The notes under the pieces were generated by a model that was not told the origin of the DNA, ran no database searches, and saw only the letters and a program-made list of their open reading frames with translations. DNA of 54,443 nucleotides. Source: Sphingobium sufflavum (GTDB lineage Bacteria > Pseudomonadota > Alphaproteobacteria > Sphingomonadales > Sphingomonadaceae). Made by a program: the position numbers and the translations under genes. The stretch lies in assembly GCF_021403115.1 (NCBI RefSeq), contig NZ_JAJSSH010000020.1:1-54443 (forward strand), read 5' to 3'. This document shows positions 32,936 to 42,531 of the stretch, piece after piece (positions within the stretch are counted from its first letter, which is position 1; each line of letters opens with the position of its first letter).

Positions 32936-33559
32936 TTAGAGCGACGTGCGGTCGCTCGAATAGAGGCTACGCTCTCGCTTGACCTCATCAGCGCTGTATG
33001 CGGGCGCATTGTCATCGAAAGTCGACCAGCCACTTTCACGATAGGCTGCACCACGGGTCGCGGCGTCCACGGAACGGTGCCGTTGCAGGACAGCTTCGGC
33101 CTGAGGCGCAAGGTCGTCCGAGACCTTGGCGCTGACGAGCGTTCCACCACGCCGAACGCCTTCGGAATAGACATGCGCCTCGTCGTCCGAATGACCCGCG
33201 TTCTTCAATGCACCAACGATGCCACCCGTCGCTGCACCACCTGCGGCACCAATACCGGCGCCAGCAGCCGTCGCGGCCAGCCATCCCGCGGCTACGATAG
33301 GACCGAGACCGGGGATCGCCAAGAGACCGAGCCCGGCGAGAAGACCTGCGGCCCCGCCAAGCACAGCGCCCGTCGATGCGCCGCGGGTCACGTCGCCATC
33401 CTCGTTGACACCGTCATGATCGTGGGGGGCGTGGCTGCCGTCGGCGTTGTTGGCCACAATGCTGAGATCGCTATGTGGTACGCCAAGGCTTTCCAGGTCC
33501 GCTACAGCGGCAGAAGCGTCGGCATAATTATCGAAAAGGCGTGTAATCGTTTTGGACAT
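32936..33559 (-). CDS. Gly-rich general stress protein with a transmembrane-like hairpin
   Basis: A 207-aa protein. Start MSKTITRLFDNYADASAAVADLESLGVPHSDLSIVANN, a ferredoxin-like N-terminal domain typical of general stress protein 17M/YflT-like. A Gly/Ala-rich central region (residues about 70-125: GASTGAVLGGAAGLLAGLGLLAIPGLGP, AAGAGIGAAGGAATGG) resembles the glycine-zipper motif. The C-terminal domain is HVYSEGVRRGGTLVSAKVSDD. It is exposed to general stress control in related species. The start at 33559 is after AGAGATATC; the gene follows the PepSY-like one at 33583 by 23 bases, so they may be one operon. Confidence 0.75.
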   Translation of the reverse strand: MSKTITRLFDNYADASAAVADLESLGVPHSDLSIVANNADGSHAPHDHDGVNEDGDVTRGASTGAVLGGAAGLLAGLGLLAIPGLGPIVAAGWLAATAAGAGIGAAGGAATGGIVGALKNAGHSDDEAHVYSEGVRRGGTLVSAKVSDDLAPQAEAVLQRHRSVDAATRGAAYRESGWSTFDDNAPAYSADEVKRERSLYSSDRTSL

Positions 33560-33582
33560 GATATCTCTCCCGAGCCGATGGC

Positions 33583-33888
33583 TTAACGAACGGTGATGTT
33601 GCCCTTGTAGTCGAGCGCCACTTTGTGGCTCTTGCCACCCTTCACCGCGGTGGTGGTCCAAAGGCCGTCATTCTTGGTGAGCTTGCCAATCTTCGTGTAG
33701 CCTGCCTTTGCGAGCCGACCGTGCGCCTGGTCTTCGGTGAAAGAGTTGGCGCCATCTGCTGGCGCTGAGACGGTGTGGGGGGAGCCGTCCTTGGTCGCGG
33801 GATTATGGGATCCGGACTGAGGGCTTTGTGCGCTGGCTACTCCAGTCAGAAGTGCAGCCACAGATATGGCGGCCATATAGCGTCGCAT
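33583..33888 (-). CDS. Exported small PepSY-like protein
   Basis: A 101-aa protein with signal peptide MRRYMAAISVAALLTGVASAQ (cut after ASA near residue 20). The mature part has SFTEDQAHGRLAKAGYTKIGKLTKNDGLWTTTAVKGGKSHKVALDYKGNITVR, the fold and pattern of small PepSY-like periplasmic proteins. Function unknown. GGAGAG lies about 6 bases before the ATG. A weak EcfG-type motif lies at 33918-33943. Confidence 0.75.
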   Translation of the reverse strand: MRRYMAAISVAALLTGVASAQSPQSGSHNPATKDGSPHTVSAPADGANSFTEDQAHGRLAKAGYTKIGKLTKNDGLWTTTAVKGGKSHKVALDYKGNITVR

Positions 33889-33917
33889 GCGTTCTCTCCT
33901 TGTTGTTGTCCGGCATT

Positions 33918-33943
33918 AACAAGGAAGGCGTTCATTCGGTCCC
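33918..33943 (-). promoter_or_regulatory. Weak EcfG-type promoter candidate
   Basis: On the minus strand GGGAC, 17 bases, TGTT. Two positions differ from the consensus GGAAC-N17-CGTT. It lies about 30 bases upstream of the exported protein's ATG at 33888. Confidence 0.3.
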
Positions 33944-34390
33944 ATGCTTACGAAAGTTTAATGTGTCGGCATCCCGCTGACGAACGCGCTGCGGTCAGCT
34001 CTTCGTGCCGGTTTTGCTGCCTACGGCGCCTCCGCTCCGAGCGGACATGCAGTCAGCACCGAACTGACCGAAACGGACGGATGTATGCGCCGCGCCGTGT
34101 TTGAGATCGCCTTGCAGAGGCGCAATTATATCGACCGGGGTTAGGTGCAGACGTTCTGATGCCGGCGAGCAACCGTTAGTAATGGTACCAAACCGACAAA
34201 ATAATGGGCCGATTTAACATAATGTATATTATCGGACAACTTGATTAGGTCAATGATCTTGGAGTAGTCGATAACAATAATGCTCCTCCGTCGATGCGTC
34301 AACGCCCCGCAATAGCTCCATTCAGTGCCGGAACATTGCAGTAGCTGGTTTCACTAGCCGCTCCGTTCGTCACCGCATTTGCCTGGTGTC
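33944..34390. other. Intergenic stretch with an AT-rich patch
   Basis: About 450 bases without a convincing gene. The section 34180-34275 is unusually AT-rich for this DNA and contains ATAAT-GTAT-ATTAT, an inverted repeat. I see no promoter motif with confidence. Confidence 0.35.
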
Positions 34391-34428
34391 GATGACCACT
34401 ATCAAATTGTTGAGGTTCAGTGGTCATC
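34391..34428. repeat. Ten-base inverted repeat at the end of the DUF6880 gene
   Basis: GATGACCACT and AGTGGTCATC are exact reverse complements separated by 18 bases. The right arm overlaps the gene's stop codon at 34424. It may be a terminator stem, but no T-tract follows it. Confidence 0.5.
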
Positions 34429-35860
34429 TTGCATCCCAAAAGCCGCTCTTGCGTCCGTGGCGCGCTCGGAGTGAGCTTTCATAGCTCGGATGATCGGCAT
34501 AATCGCCGAACGCCCCGATCTTTCCGGCAAGGTGCGCACAGGTCCGTAAGTGACGAGCCGCATGGGGGTAGCGCTTGAATCGGGCCGTATTGAGCGAGAA
34601 GTCAATCATGGCCCGTAGAAGCAATGTGGCGGCCAAGGGGTGGCGCTCTTCCAGAGCATCCGCTGCCGGGGTCAAAAGTCCGTAATGATCGCCATCGAGT
34701 TCCAGGTGGCGTTCGAGGATCATCCGAGCAGCTTCGTCGAGTGCAGGCCATTCGACCAGGAACGACAGCGCACGATGCACGTCTGGAAACCGGCCCGCAT
34801 AGGCAAGGGCTTTTGCTTCCGCCTCCATGTCGTCGAAATCCGGCAACTGTTTGATCAGGGCTTTAAGATATTGGGGTTGCAGAGTTTGCTCGAAGACCTG
34901 CCATCGCTCACGCTGGGCGTCCTCGATCATGCCCGATGCTTGGAGGGCATCGATCCTGACCCTCTGCCAGTCGGGCCAGCGGCCAGCCTCGTGCACCTGC
35001 GCCTGGGCGACGGCCAGCGCTGCCAGTGCTTCTGTCGGGCGATCGGCGATCACTAGCCGTTCGGCAATTCTTGCAGCGATGGCAGGATTGGCGCGCTGAG
35101 CCTGGGCGTAAAGGGCAGCGTAGCCGTCGACATCTCCCGAAGCGTCAGCGATATCCGCCAGCGCGCTCTGTATGACAAGGGTCAGGTGCTGCCTGGTATA
35201 ATCGGTTTCGAAAACCGGCCCACGGGCACTGATCCCAATGATTTTGCGAGTATCGTTGTCGGCAGGCGCTAGCGGTGGGGCGTTGTGCTGCTCGAACTTT
35301 GCCTTCAGCAGGGCAAGGCCCCCCTGCCCTATTGCTTGCGCCATCATCGGGATCACGTTGTCGAACTGACCATAATCATTGGTGCGCACGCCGTCATAGA
35401 TGCGGTTCACCATGCCAGCGACATCAGGCGTCGCAAGCGGCGCTACCTGTGCGATATCCTCCAGTGCCTGTCCAATGACGCTGCCGATCGCGCCGTTGCT
35501 GTCGTCGCAACGCTCATAGACCGATGGCGCCATGTCGAGCAGGCGCCAAAGAAGTTCGAGTGCCTCGTCAGGCTGCGCAGGCGTGACATACGTCATAATC
35601 GCCGATCGCTGGGCCTCGAGATCCTGTGCCAGCGCCTTGACCTTGCGCCAATCCACAAAGGATTTTGACCTGGCGATGGATATAAGCCTTTTACGGATTT
35701 CCGCCGCGACATTAGCGCCGCCCTGCTGGCCTGCCAGTTCGAGCCGAAGCCGGCGTTTCATGATCGCATCGCCTTGAGCAAGGTCGAGGAGCAACTCCGC
35801 CAGCTTATCGGCTCCCAGTGCCGAAAGGTTTTTCGCATTCAGGGTGATGGATGTAGCCAT
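34424..35860 (-). CDS. DUF6880-family protein
   Basis: A 478-aa protein. It starts MATSITLNAKNLSALGADKLAELLLDLAQGDAIMKRRLRLELAG, the conserved N terminus of DUF6880. The rest is a long run of TPR-like helical hairpins (EALELLWRLLDMAPSVYERCDD, ALADIADASGDVDGYAALYAQAQRANPAIAARIAERL, PTEALAALAVAQAQ). No enzymatic motif is seen; it is likely a scaffold. The start at 35860 fits the family's N terminus better than an upstream ATG at 35899. Confidence 0.8.
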   Translation of the reverse strand: MATSITLNAKNLSALGADKLAELLLDLAQGDAIMKRRLRLELAGQQGGANVAAEIRKRLISIARSKSFVDWRKVKALAQDLEAQRSAIMTYVTPAQPDEALELLWRLLDMAPSVYERCDDSNGAIGSVIGQALEDIAQVAPLATPDVAGMVNRIYDGVRTNDYGQFDNVIPMMAQAIGQGGLALLKAKFEQHNAPPLAPADNDTRKIIGISARGPVFETDYTRQHLTLVIQSALADIADASGDVDGYAALYAQAQRANPAIAARIAERLVIADRPTEALAALAVAQAQVHEAGRWPDWQRVRIDALQASGMIEDAQRERWQVFEQTLQPQYLKALIKQLPDFDDMEAEAKALAYAGRFPDVHRALSFLVEWPALDEAARMILERHLELDGDHYGLLTPAADALEERHPLAATLLLRAMIDFSLNTARFKRYPHAARHLRTCAHLAGKIGAFGDYADHPSYESSLRARHGRKSGFWDAR

Positions 35861-36022
35861 AGCCCTGGTTTTGCTAACGTCACCAATTGGGTCAAGCATG
35901 AATACACCACTGTATCGCTTTGCCGTCGCTCGCCGGCTCTCGATCCAACCAAACGGTTTAACCACCCTCCAATGGCACAATTTCGACCCTTTTCTTGCCG
36001 TTCAGCGCTGCAATTCGCCTCC

Positions 36023-36322
36023 CTAGGAGCAGACAGTCTTCTCAAACCCACTCGACGGCAATTTATCCATAGCCCAGCCAAGATTAAACCTATCGCCGTC
36101 GAACCAGCGCTCCAGTGCTGCCTCGAAAAGGGAGCGCCCCCCGGCAAGCACAAACAATGTGAGAGAGGAACGTAGTTTCAACGCATCCATCGACCCAAAA
36201 ACTCTGTCAATCGTGGTAATGGGGAGATCTTGTAGGGCGGTGACACAGGCCCGTAACCTGGCAACGCGAACGGGATGAGCAAGATAGGCCTGCGCCTCCG
36301 CAAGCGAACTGAGCGCATACAT
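36023..36322 (-). pseudogene. DUF1810-family C-terminal piece
   Basis: A 99-aa frame, YALSSLAEAQAYLAHPVRVARLRACVTAL, IDRVFGSMDALKLRSSLTLF and FEAALERWFDGDR, is the C-terminal two thirds of a DUF1810 protein. The normal N terminus (a WMWFIFPQ-type motif) is missing. A faint continuation (FFPNVLARSADGEI) lies upstream in another frame. So the gene is probably frameshifted and decayed, unless the short frame is still made from the ATG at 36322. Confidence 0.5.
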
Positions 36323-36520
36323 ATTTCGCCGTCTGCTGACCGCGCCAGGACATTCGGAAAAAATTCACGTTGATCAAAGTTAGTTTGGCCCGGACGGCTG
36401 CTCCCGATCGCTGTCAATCTGCGTTCCCCCCAACCGAAGCACAATCATGTGCCTCAATTCCGTCCGGCACCCGACAAAGGGTCCGTTCGGTTCTTGAGGC
36501 AGCAGCATCGGGGCGAGTTT

Positions 36521-37123
36521 ATGAATGAAATAGCCGGTTGGATCGCACCCGTCGCCACGATGCTGGCAGCGATGATGACGGCTGCAAATCTGGGAGCGCG
36601 GATCACCGGAACAGGCTTTGTTATATTTACCCTTGGCTCGGTGTGCTGGTCGATCGTAGGTTTCAGTTCTGGGCAAACCAACCTGCTGGCGACCAACGGC
36701 TTTCTGACGCTCGTCAATTTGGTCGGTGTATGGCGGTGGCTGGGTCGCCAACGTGCATATGAGGATGGCGGAAAATCGGCGGAAACCGCCAGTCGTCACT
36801 CGCCCACCCCGACATTGTTCACCGCGACGGGTATAGCGGGGCTGCCCGTACTGGACCGGCATGGGACAAAACTGGGCAAGACGGTGGAAGCACTGCTGCA
36901 ATGCGATACGGGCGAGATCAGCTATATCGTTCTCGCACGCGGCGGTGTCGGAGGTGTCGCCGAAACGCTTCACGCTATCGAGCGGGATGCGGTGCGTTTC
37001 AGCTGTGATCACATCATGCTGCGCGTCGATGCAGAACAATTGACGGCCCTTCCTCCGCTTATAGATAACGCCTGGCCGAGCGCCGCGCCCAGGACGGCCA
37101 TGATTGCGCTGGCCGACGCCTGA
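36521..37123 (+). CDS. Membrane protein with a PRC-barrel domain, coupled to mfd2
   Basis: A 200-aa protein. It begins MNEIAGWIAPVATMLAAMMTAANLGARITGTGFVIFTLGSVCWSIVGFSSGQTNLLATNGFLTLVNLVGVWRWL, two or three membrane helices. A PRC-barrel follows (about residues 105-175: GIAGLPVLDRHGTKLGKTVEALL, GEISYIVLARGG). PRC-barrels tether proteins or RNA to complexes. The start at 36521 follows GGCGAG. Its stop overlaps the mfd-like start (TGATG, 37121-37125), so the two are translationally coupled. It might anchor the helicase at the membrane, which is inference. Confidence 0.75.
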   Translation: MNEIAGWIAPVATMLAAMMTAANLGARITGTGFVIFTLGSVCWSIVGFSSGQTNLLATNGFLTLVNLVGVWRWLGRQRAYEDGGKSAETASRHSPTPTLFTATGIAGLPVLDRHGTKLGKTVEALLQCDTGEISYIVLARGGVGGVAETLHAIERDAVRFSCDHIMLRVDAEQLTALPPLIDNAWPSAAPRTAMIALADA

Positions 37124-40100
37124 TGAGCAACCTTGCATGGACGGCGGCTCTCCTCGCCGAAAGCCTCGAAACAAGCGATGTCGCGTTTCTGTGCGATGAC
37201 GATCAGCAGGCCGAGAGCCTTGCGGCAGCACTGGCTGCGATGGCGCCCGACAATGCCGTAATCTTCCTCCCCTCCAGCGACGCATTGCCGGGCGACCGCG
37301 CGCCTGCATCTCCCGCGAACATCGGCCGACGGGTCGCGGCTTTGCGGCGTTTGCGCATGCTGCAATTGAAGAAGAGCCGAAGGCAGCTTGCCTGCATCTT
37401 CAGTGGCGAGGCGGCTGCCCGCCTCTATCCACCGCCCGCTGCTTTCGATCAGGCTCCGCCCATTCTCCAAAACGGGACGGTGCTGGATATGGACGTGTTC
37501 GAGAGCGACCTCACGGACATGGGCTATATCGTCGACGATCGGGTCGATGAACCGGGAGAGGTCGCAGTGCGCGGCGAAGTGATCGACATTTTTCCGGTCG
37601 ATGCTGGGCTTCCTGCGCGCATCGAAATCGCTGATGGGAAGATCGCCAGCCTGCGTTCTTACGACCCGGTGACGCAGCGATCTGTCGATACGCTTGACCG
37701 GTTGGAGATCGGCCGTGCGGCGGAGCCTGCCGTTGAACCTGCGACCAGCCTGCTCGACCATCTGCCAAACGCCCGGATGGGCTTTTCAGAACAGGCGGAC
37801 AAGCGGCGTCTGCGTTTCATCGCGCTAGCCACGGACGCGGCTACCCGCGCTGTGGCGCCACGGGACGCGGTCGCGGATACAGATTGGCATCTAGCACTCG
37901 CCTCGCATGCCCTTATCGAGGAGAAACAGAAGTATAAGGCTGTACCCCGCTTCGCCGAGACCACCACGCCTTTGCAGGCGTTCCGCCATTTCGTCAAAAC
38001 ACGGCGGGAAGAGGGCCAAGCCGTCATCCTGGCCGGAAGCGTCCGGGACCTGCGCTTTCTGGGACCGAGGATTGCAAAGCGCCTGAAGGTCGAATGGCAG
38101 AAGATCGAAAGCTGGACGCAGGCAGCCGCCCTGCCACCTGCCACCATGGCGATGCTTGTCGCCCCTGTTCCTGAAGGCTTCGTTTCGGACAAACTTGTCC
38201 TCGTCGCCGCTGCCGACCTGCTGGGCAGCCGAGCCGCTCTTCAAAATGAGAGTCCATCTGCGCTCAACCCCTTGCTCGATGCTGGCAGCGACATTCGGAC
38301 GGGCGATGTCGTCGTGCACGAAGACCATGGCGTCGGGCTTGTCGTTGGTCTGGAACAGGCTCCCGGCACGGAAGGCGAGGAAATGATCGCACTGGAATAT
38401 GCGGGCGGCGCGCGGCGACTGGTGCCGGTCAACGCTGCCGATCGCATCTGGCGCTATGGCGCCGATGCGGACGCGGTTACTCTGGACAAGCTGGACGGGA
38501 GCAGTTGGGCAAAACGCCGTGCCGACATCGACGCGGCCATCCGAACAAGCGCCGAGGGGCTGGCAGCACTCGCCGACGGGCGAGCGAAACTGACGGCAGC
38601 GGTGATCGAACCAGATTCAGGGGCCTATGAACGGTTCGCCAGCGGCTTTGCCTTCAATGAAACCGCCGATCAGGCACGGGCCATCTCGGCAGTCCGAGAC
38701 GACCTCGCATCCGGCCGTCCCATGGATCGGCTTGTCATCGGCGACGTCGGCTATGGCAAGACGGAGGTAGCGCTTAGGGCCGCCGCTCTGGCGGCCCTCG
38801 CCGGCTATCAAGTCATCGTCGCCGCGCCGACCACTGTGCTGGTACGACAGCATCTCGATACTTTCGCAAAGCGCTTCGCGGAGGCAGGCATTGCCGTCGC
38901 GGGACTGTCCCGCCTGTCGACCCCGGCCGAGAAGAAGGCGGTGAAGGCAGGCCTTGCTGACGGGTCAATCCGCATTGTCATTGGCACCGGCGCGGTGATG
39001 GCCAAGGATGTGCGGTACAGGGATCTCGCGCTTGTCATCATCGACGAGGAGCAGCGCTTCGGCGCCTCAGACAAAGCGAAGCTTCGGGGAGAGGGTGACA
39101 GTCACCTGCTCTCGCTGAGCGCCACGCCCATACCCCGGACGCTCCAGATGGCGCTGGTCGGCCTTCAGAAGATTTCGGTTATCGCGACCCCACCCGCGCG
39201 GCGTCAGCCCATCCGAACCAGCCTCGACACATTTGACGATGCCCGCATCCGCACCGCGCTGATCCGGGAGAAGACCCGAGGCGGCCAAAGCTTTGTGGTC
39301 GTATCGCGCATCGAGGATATGGCGAAACTGAGCGAACGCCTCGCCCGTATCGTCCCCGACTTTGCCATTGTGCAGGCGCATGGCAAGATGCCGGTCGCCG
39401 AAATCGACAAAGTCATGGTTGGCTTTGCGGACGGGCAAGGTGACATTCTGCTCGCGACCAACATCATCGAGGCGGGTCTGGACGTACCCCGCGCCAATAC
39501 GATGATTGTGTGGCGTGCCGACCGATTTGGGCTTGCACAGCTTCACCAGTTACGGGGACGGGTTGGACGCGGCAATCGGCGTGGTCAGGTTCTGCTCCTG
39601 ACCGACGATGAGAAGGCCGTCGCGGATCGTACGCTCAAACGTCTTCGGACGCTTGCGACGTTCGACAGGCTGGGTGCCGGATTCGAAATCAGTGCAAGGG
39701 ACCTCGACATGCGGGGCGCGGGCGATTTGCTGGGCGAAACGCAAGCGGGCCATATGAAGCTGATCGGCACGGACCTCTACCAGAATATGCTGGGCATTGC
39801 CCTGCGTCGTGCACGTGGCGAAACAGTCGAACGCTGGACTCCCGACCTGCGGATCGGTGGCTGGGGCGCGCTTCCACAGGACTGGATACCCGAACCCGAT
39901 ATTCGGATCGGCCTTTATGTACGGTTGGCGCGGGCGGAGGATGACGCTGCGCTTGATACGCTGGAAGATGAGATGGTCGATCGTTTTGGGCCGCTTCCCA
40001 CTCTTGCCGCTTTGCTGCTCCGTAACAGCCGCATTGGCGTGCTTGCCCGAAGGGTCAGGATCTCGCGGATCGACGCTGGTCCCGCCGCCATCGCGATCAC

Positions 40101-40239
40101 GCCTCGCCCAGACTTCTGCGCGGATGGAAAAAAGGCAGGTCTGCAGGAAAAGGACGGACGCCTTCTCCTGATCGAGGAGCTCGACACTGACGAACGGCAG
40201 AGCAGACTTCAAGACCTTCTGGAATCCCTGGAATGCTAA
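37123..40239 (+). CDS. Second Mfd-like transcription-repair coupling helicase
   Basis: A 1038-aa SF2 ATP-dependent translocase. The N-terminal UvrB-homology part (FLPSSDALPGDRAPASPANIGRRVAALRRL, YIVDDRVDEPGEVAVRGEVIDIFPVD) is shorter than in ordinary Mfd (about 1150 aa). The RNA-polymerase interaction domain begins IRTGDVVVHEDHGVGLVVGLEQ. The motor has Walker A GDVGYGKTEVAL, DEEQRFG, LSATPIPRTLQMAL, IEAGLDVPRANT and QLRGRVGRGNRRG. The C-terminal TRCF domain is present but shortened. Sphingomonads normally have a core mfd elsewhere, so this is likely a paralogue. Its job is probably tied to its membrane-anchored partner. Confidence 0.85.
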   Translation: MSNLAWTAALLAESLETSDVAFLCDDDQQAESLAAALAAMAPDNAVIFLPSSDALPGDRAPASPANIGRRVAALRRLRMLQLKKSRRQLACIFSGEAAARLYPPPAAFDQAPPILQNGTVLDMDVFESDLTDMGYIVDDRVDEPGEVAVRGEVIDIFPVDAGLPARIEIADGKIASLRSYDPVTQRSVDTLDRLEIGRAAEPAVEPATSLLDHLPNARMGFSEQADKRRLRFIALATDAATRAVAPRDAVADTDWHLALASHALIEEKQKYKAVPRFAETTTPLQAFRHFVKTRREEGQAVILAGSVRDLRFLGPRIAKRLKVEWQKIESWTQAAALPPATMAMLVAPVPEGFVSDKLVLVAAADLLGSRAALQNESPSALNPLLDAGSDIRTGDVVVHEDHGVGLVVGLEQAPGTEGEEMIALEYAGGARRLVPVNAADRIWRYGADADAVTLDKLDGSSWAKRRADIDAAIRTSAEGLAALADGRAKLTAAVIEPDSGAYERFASGFAFNETADQARAISAVRDDLASGRPMDRLVIGDVGYGKTEVALRAAALAALAGYQVIVAAPTTVLVRQHLDTFAKRFAEAGIAVAGLSRLSTPAEKKAVKAGLADGSIRIVIGTGAVMAKDVRYRDLALVIIDEEQRFGASDKAKLRGEGDSHLLSLSATPIPRTLQMALVGLQKISVIATPPARRQPIRTSLDTFDDARIRTALIREKTRGGQSFVVVSRIEDMAKLSERLARIVPDFAIVQAHGKMPVAEIDKVMVGFADGQGDILLATNIIEAGLDVPRANTMIVWRADRFGLAQLHQLRGRVGRGNRRGQVLLLTDDEKAVADRTLKRLRTLATFDRLGAGFEISARDLDMRGAGDLLGETQAGHMKLIGTDLYQNMLGIALRRARGETVERWTPDLRIGGWGALPQDWIPEPDIRIGLYVRLARAEDDAALDTLEDEMVDRFGPLPTLAALLLRNSRIGVLARRVRISRIDAGPAAIAITPRPDFCADGKKAGLQEKDGRLLLIEELDTDERQSRLQDLLESLEC

Positions 40240-40360
40240 CCCACCGGCGCATTGCCGATGCAGTGTCGATGCATGTCTATATTTTGCCCGAAGTCTCGCG
40301 CTTCATGGATCGCGGAGAAACTCACATATCGGTTATAACGAGTCGGCAACAGAATTCTGA

Positions 40361-41614
40361 TTACCGCATTTCCCGTCCAGCCAGCCGAACGACGGCGAGG
40401 TCGGCGGTAACATTGCCTACCGTACGGAACAGATCCGGCACGGACTCCACCGCCAGCAACAGAGGCAATGCCTCGATGGGCACGCCCATGGCGAGGCAGA
40501 CAGGGCCGATGGTCGCGAAGAAAGAGACCTGTGCGGGTAATCCAACAGCGGCGAGACTGACGGGAATCGCAACCATGGCCCCCAGCAGGAGCGTTTCCCA
40601 CGGCAATGCAATGCCATGAACATGCCCGAGATAGATTGCGACGGCGACATTTGCTGCGGCGCTGGCCGCACGGAATAAGGACACTGACAAAGGCAGAATA
40701 ATCCCGGCAACCGCTGGGCTGACATCGAAGCTGGGCGCGGCCTGGATCATCACAGGCAATGATGCCAGTGACGATTGTGTTCCTAGCGCTACTGCCTGTG
40801 CCGGGGCAGCCGCACGAGCAAAGCGAAGCAGCGATATGCCGCCCGCAAGCCCCACAACGACATAGACCATCAGCGTTATGAGTAGACAGATCGCGGCTAT
40901 GACAATGATATACTGAACCAGAGTTTCTGCTGCCCCCGCTCCCATCTTCGCGCCGGCCGCGAAGGCCAGCCCAGCGATCCCTATCGGTGCCACCACCAAA
41001 ATCCAGCGAACGAGGACGAGCATCGTTTCCACTACCGCCCGAACGACTGTCAGGATGGCGTCGCCCAGATCGCTCTCAATACGCGCGGCTGCGAGACCGA
41101 ACAGAATGGCGAAAAATACCAGAGGTACTATCGCGGTTTCGGCAGCGGCTTTTATGGGGTTCATGGGGGCTATCGCCTGAAGCCAGCCTGTTGCTGCCGG
41201 AACGGCGGACCATAGCGCATCCGGTCCGCTGACGGTCATGGGGCTAACGGGCCACCAACCAAGCAGGACAGTGGTAGCTGCCGCAGCCAGCAAGCAGGCA
41301 ACTGTCAGCAGCAGCGTGAACCAGATCATCGCTCGCCAGCCAATGCGGCTCGCCGATCCAACACGGGCGGCTGTCATTACTCCCGTCACAAGCAGGCCGA
41401 AAATAAGCGGCACGACCGTCATGCTCAATGCATCGAGCCATAGTTTGCCTATGGCCTGCGCAATGGCAAGTGCCGTTGCGAATCCCGGTAATCGGGGGTT
41501 GTAGAAGAGTATGCCGCTAGCAAGCCCTATGACCAAAGCGAAAAACATCCGGGAGGGAGCACCAAACCGGCGAAGCCGGACAGTGCCAGGATCGGAGGTC
41601 AGCACTTGTCCCAC
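40361..41614 (-). CDS. Sodium:dicarboxylate symporter family (DAACS) transporter
   Basis: A 417-aa membrane protein with about eight helices. It has the DAACS features: PLIFGLLVTGVMTAA, the NPIKAAAETAIVPLVFFAILFGLA loop, the Ser-rich reentrant loop TQSSLASLPVMIQA, and the C-terminal ESVPDLFRTVGNVTADLAVVRL (the N-V-x-G/A-D substrate motif). These proteins take up C4-dicarboxylates or acidic amino acids with Na+ or H+. Its 5' end overlaps the preceding gene by 16 bases (41599-41614). The role beside a haem-oxygenase-like enzyme is unknown. Confidence 0.88.
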   Translation of the reverse strand: MGQVLTSDPGTVRLRRFGAPSRMFFALVIGLASGILFYNPRLPGFATALAIAQAIGKLWLDALSMTVVPLIFGLLVTGVMTAARVGSASRIGWRAMIWFTLLLTVACLLAAAATTVLLGWWPVSPMTVSGPDALWSAVPAATGWLQAIAPMNPIKAAAETAIVPLVFFAILFGLAAARIESDLGDAILTVVRAVVETMLVLVRWILVVAPIGIAGLAFAAGAKMGAGAAETLVQYIIVIAAICLLITLMVYVVVGLAGGISLLRFARAAAPAQAVALGTQSSLASLPVMIQAAPSFDVSPAVAGIILPLSVSLFRAASAAANVAVAIYLGHVHGIALPWETLLLGAMVAIPVSLAAVGLPAQVSFFATIGPVCLAMGVPIEALPLLLAVESVPDLFRTVGNVTADLAVVRLAGREMR

Positions 41615-42501
41615 AAGATATTGCGATAGCGATCAAAGCATCGCGCGCCGCAGGTCAAGCGCATCAGCGCCCCTTCTGCAATCGCGGTAGCGCGCCTGGG
41701 ATCTTCTGCTACCAGCGGCCTCAGGGCTTCGCGGTTCCAGTCTTCGCTATGCTTGACGTCGAGCACGGCATGCAGATCGAAATAGCGCCGCTCGCGGTTG
41801 CTCAGGCCAATTCGGCGCAAGCCTTTGGCGACCATCGCCGAACGTCCGGGAGCGGTCAGTTCTATCGCGCCGAGCGCACCCACGGAATGCCAGGCATAGC
41901 GGCGGTTCGTCGCCATGGCCGTCATCGCATTGGCAAGCGCGAGGCTCTCCCACACCGTGTTCTCGATGACGGGTGTGACTGCCAGCGTCTCGACCAGCGT
42001 ATCCAGCATCGGGCCGTGCATGCCCCGGACATTGCCGCGGCCCATTTCGTCCCAATAGTTACGGGCAAGCTCAAGCTTTGCCGAAGTTGGCAATTTCACT
42101 TGCGTATAGGCGACAAGATCATCGAAGCCCGCTTCTCCGGCAGCTTCCTGTTCGAAGAACCAGCGCAGCTCATCTCGCGAAGCTTCCTGCTCCAGCCATG
42201 GAAAAAGCGGATCGCCTTGGCCGGGTCCATTGGCCAAAAGCGCCTCGAACCAGGCGATAAATCCGTCTGGATCTGTCGGAGCCTCTTTCGCGTCCTGAGC
42301 GACCAGTGCACGAAGCTCCTCAACGAAATTGCCTTCGAGCCGCATCATGCCCATGTCACGGTCCAGAATAGCCGACCAGTCGTCCGTTGGAAACTGGGGC
42401 GCTAGCCTCTTTCTGTTCCAGTGCGCGAGTTTCTGGTGAAAGCTGTCAGCGCACGATTGCAAAACTGCCGCGGGTGGGCTGAAATTAAAGAGCGTGGCCA
42501 T
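41599..42501 (-). CDS. Iron-containing redox enzyme family protein (haem-oxygenase-like fold)
   Basis: A 300-aa helical-bundle protein, MATLFNFSPPAAVLQSCADSFHQKLAHWNRKRL. Later FPWLEQEASRDELRWFFEQEAAGEAGFDDLVAYTQVKLP, ELARNYWDEMGRGNVRGMHGPML and HAVLDVKHSEDWNREAL supply the Glu/His/Asp residues of a non-haem di-iron site (HDO family, related to UndA and CADD). Such enzymes use O2 on varied substrates; the reaction here is unknown. It has a near-perfect EcfG-type promoter (42532-42556) and overlaps the symporter, suggesting a stress-induced pair. Confidence 0.75.
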   Translation of the reverse strand: MATLFNFSPPAAVLQSCADSFHQKLAHWNRKRLAPQFPTDDWSAILDRDMGMMRLEGNFVEELRALVAQDAKEAPTDPDGFIAWFEALLANGPGQGDPLFPWLEQEASRDELRWFFEQEAAGEAGFDDLVAYTQVKLPTSAKLELARNYWDEMGRGNVRGMHGPMLDTLVETLAVTPVIENTVWESLALANAMTAMATNRRYAWHSVGALGAIELTAPGRSAMVAKGLRRIGLSNRERRYFDLHAVLDVKHSEDWNREALRPLVAEDPRRATAIAEGALMRLTCGARCFDRYRNILWDKC

Positions 42502-42531
42502 GCCTTATCCATTTCAATTGATCGAAATCTC

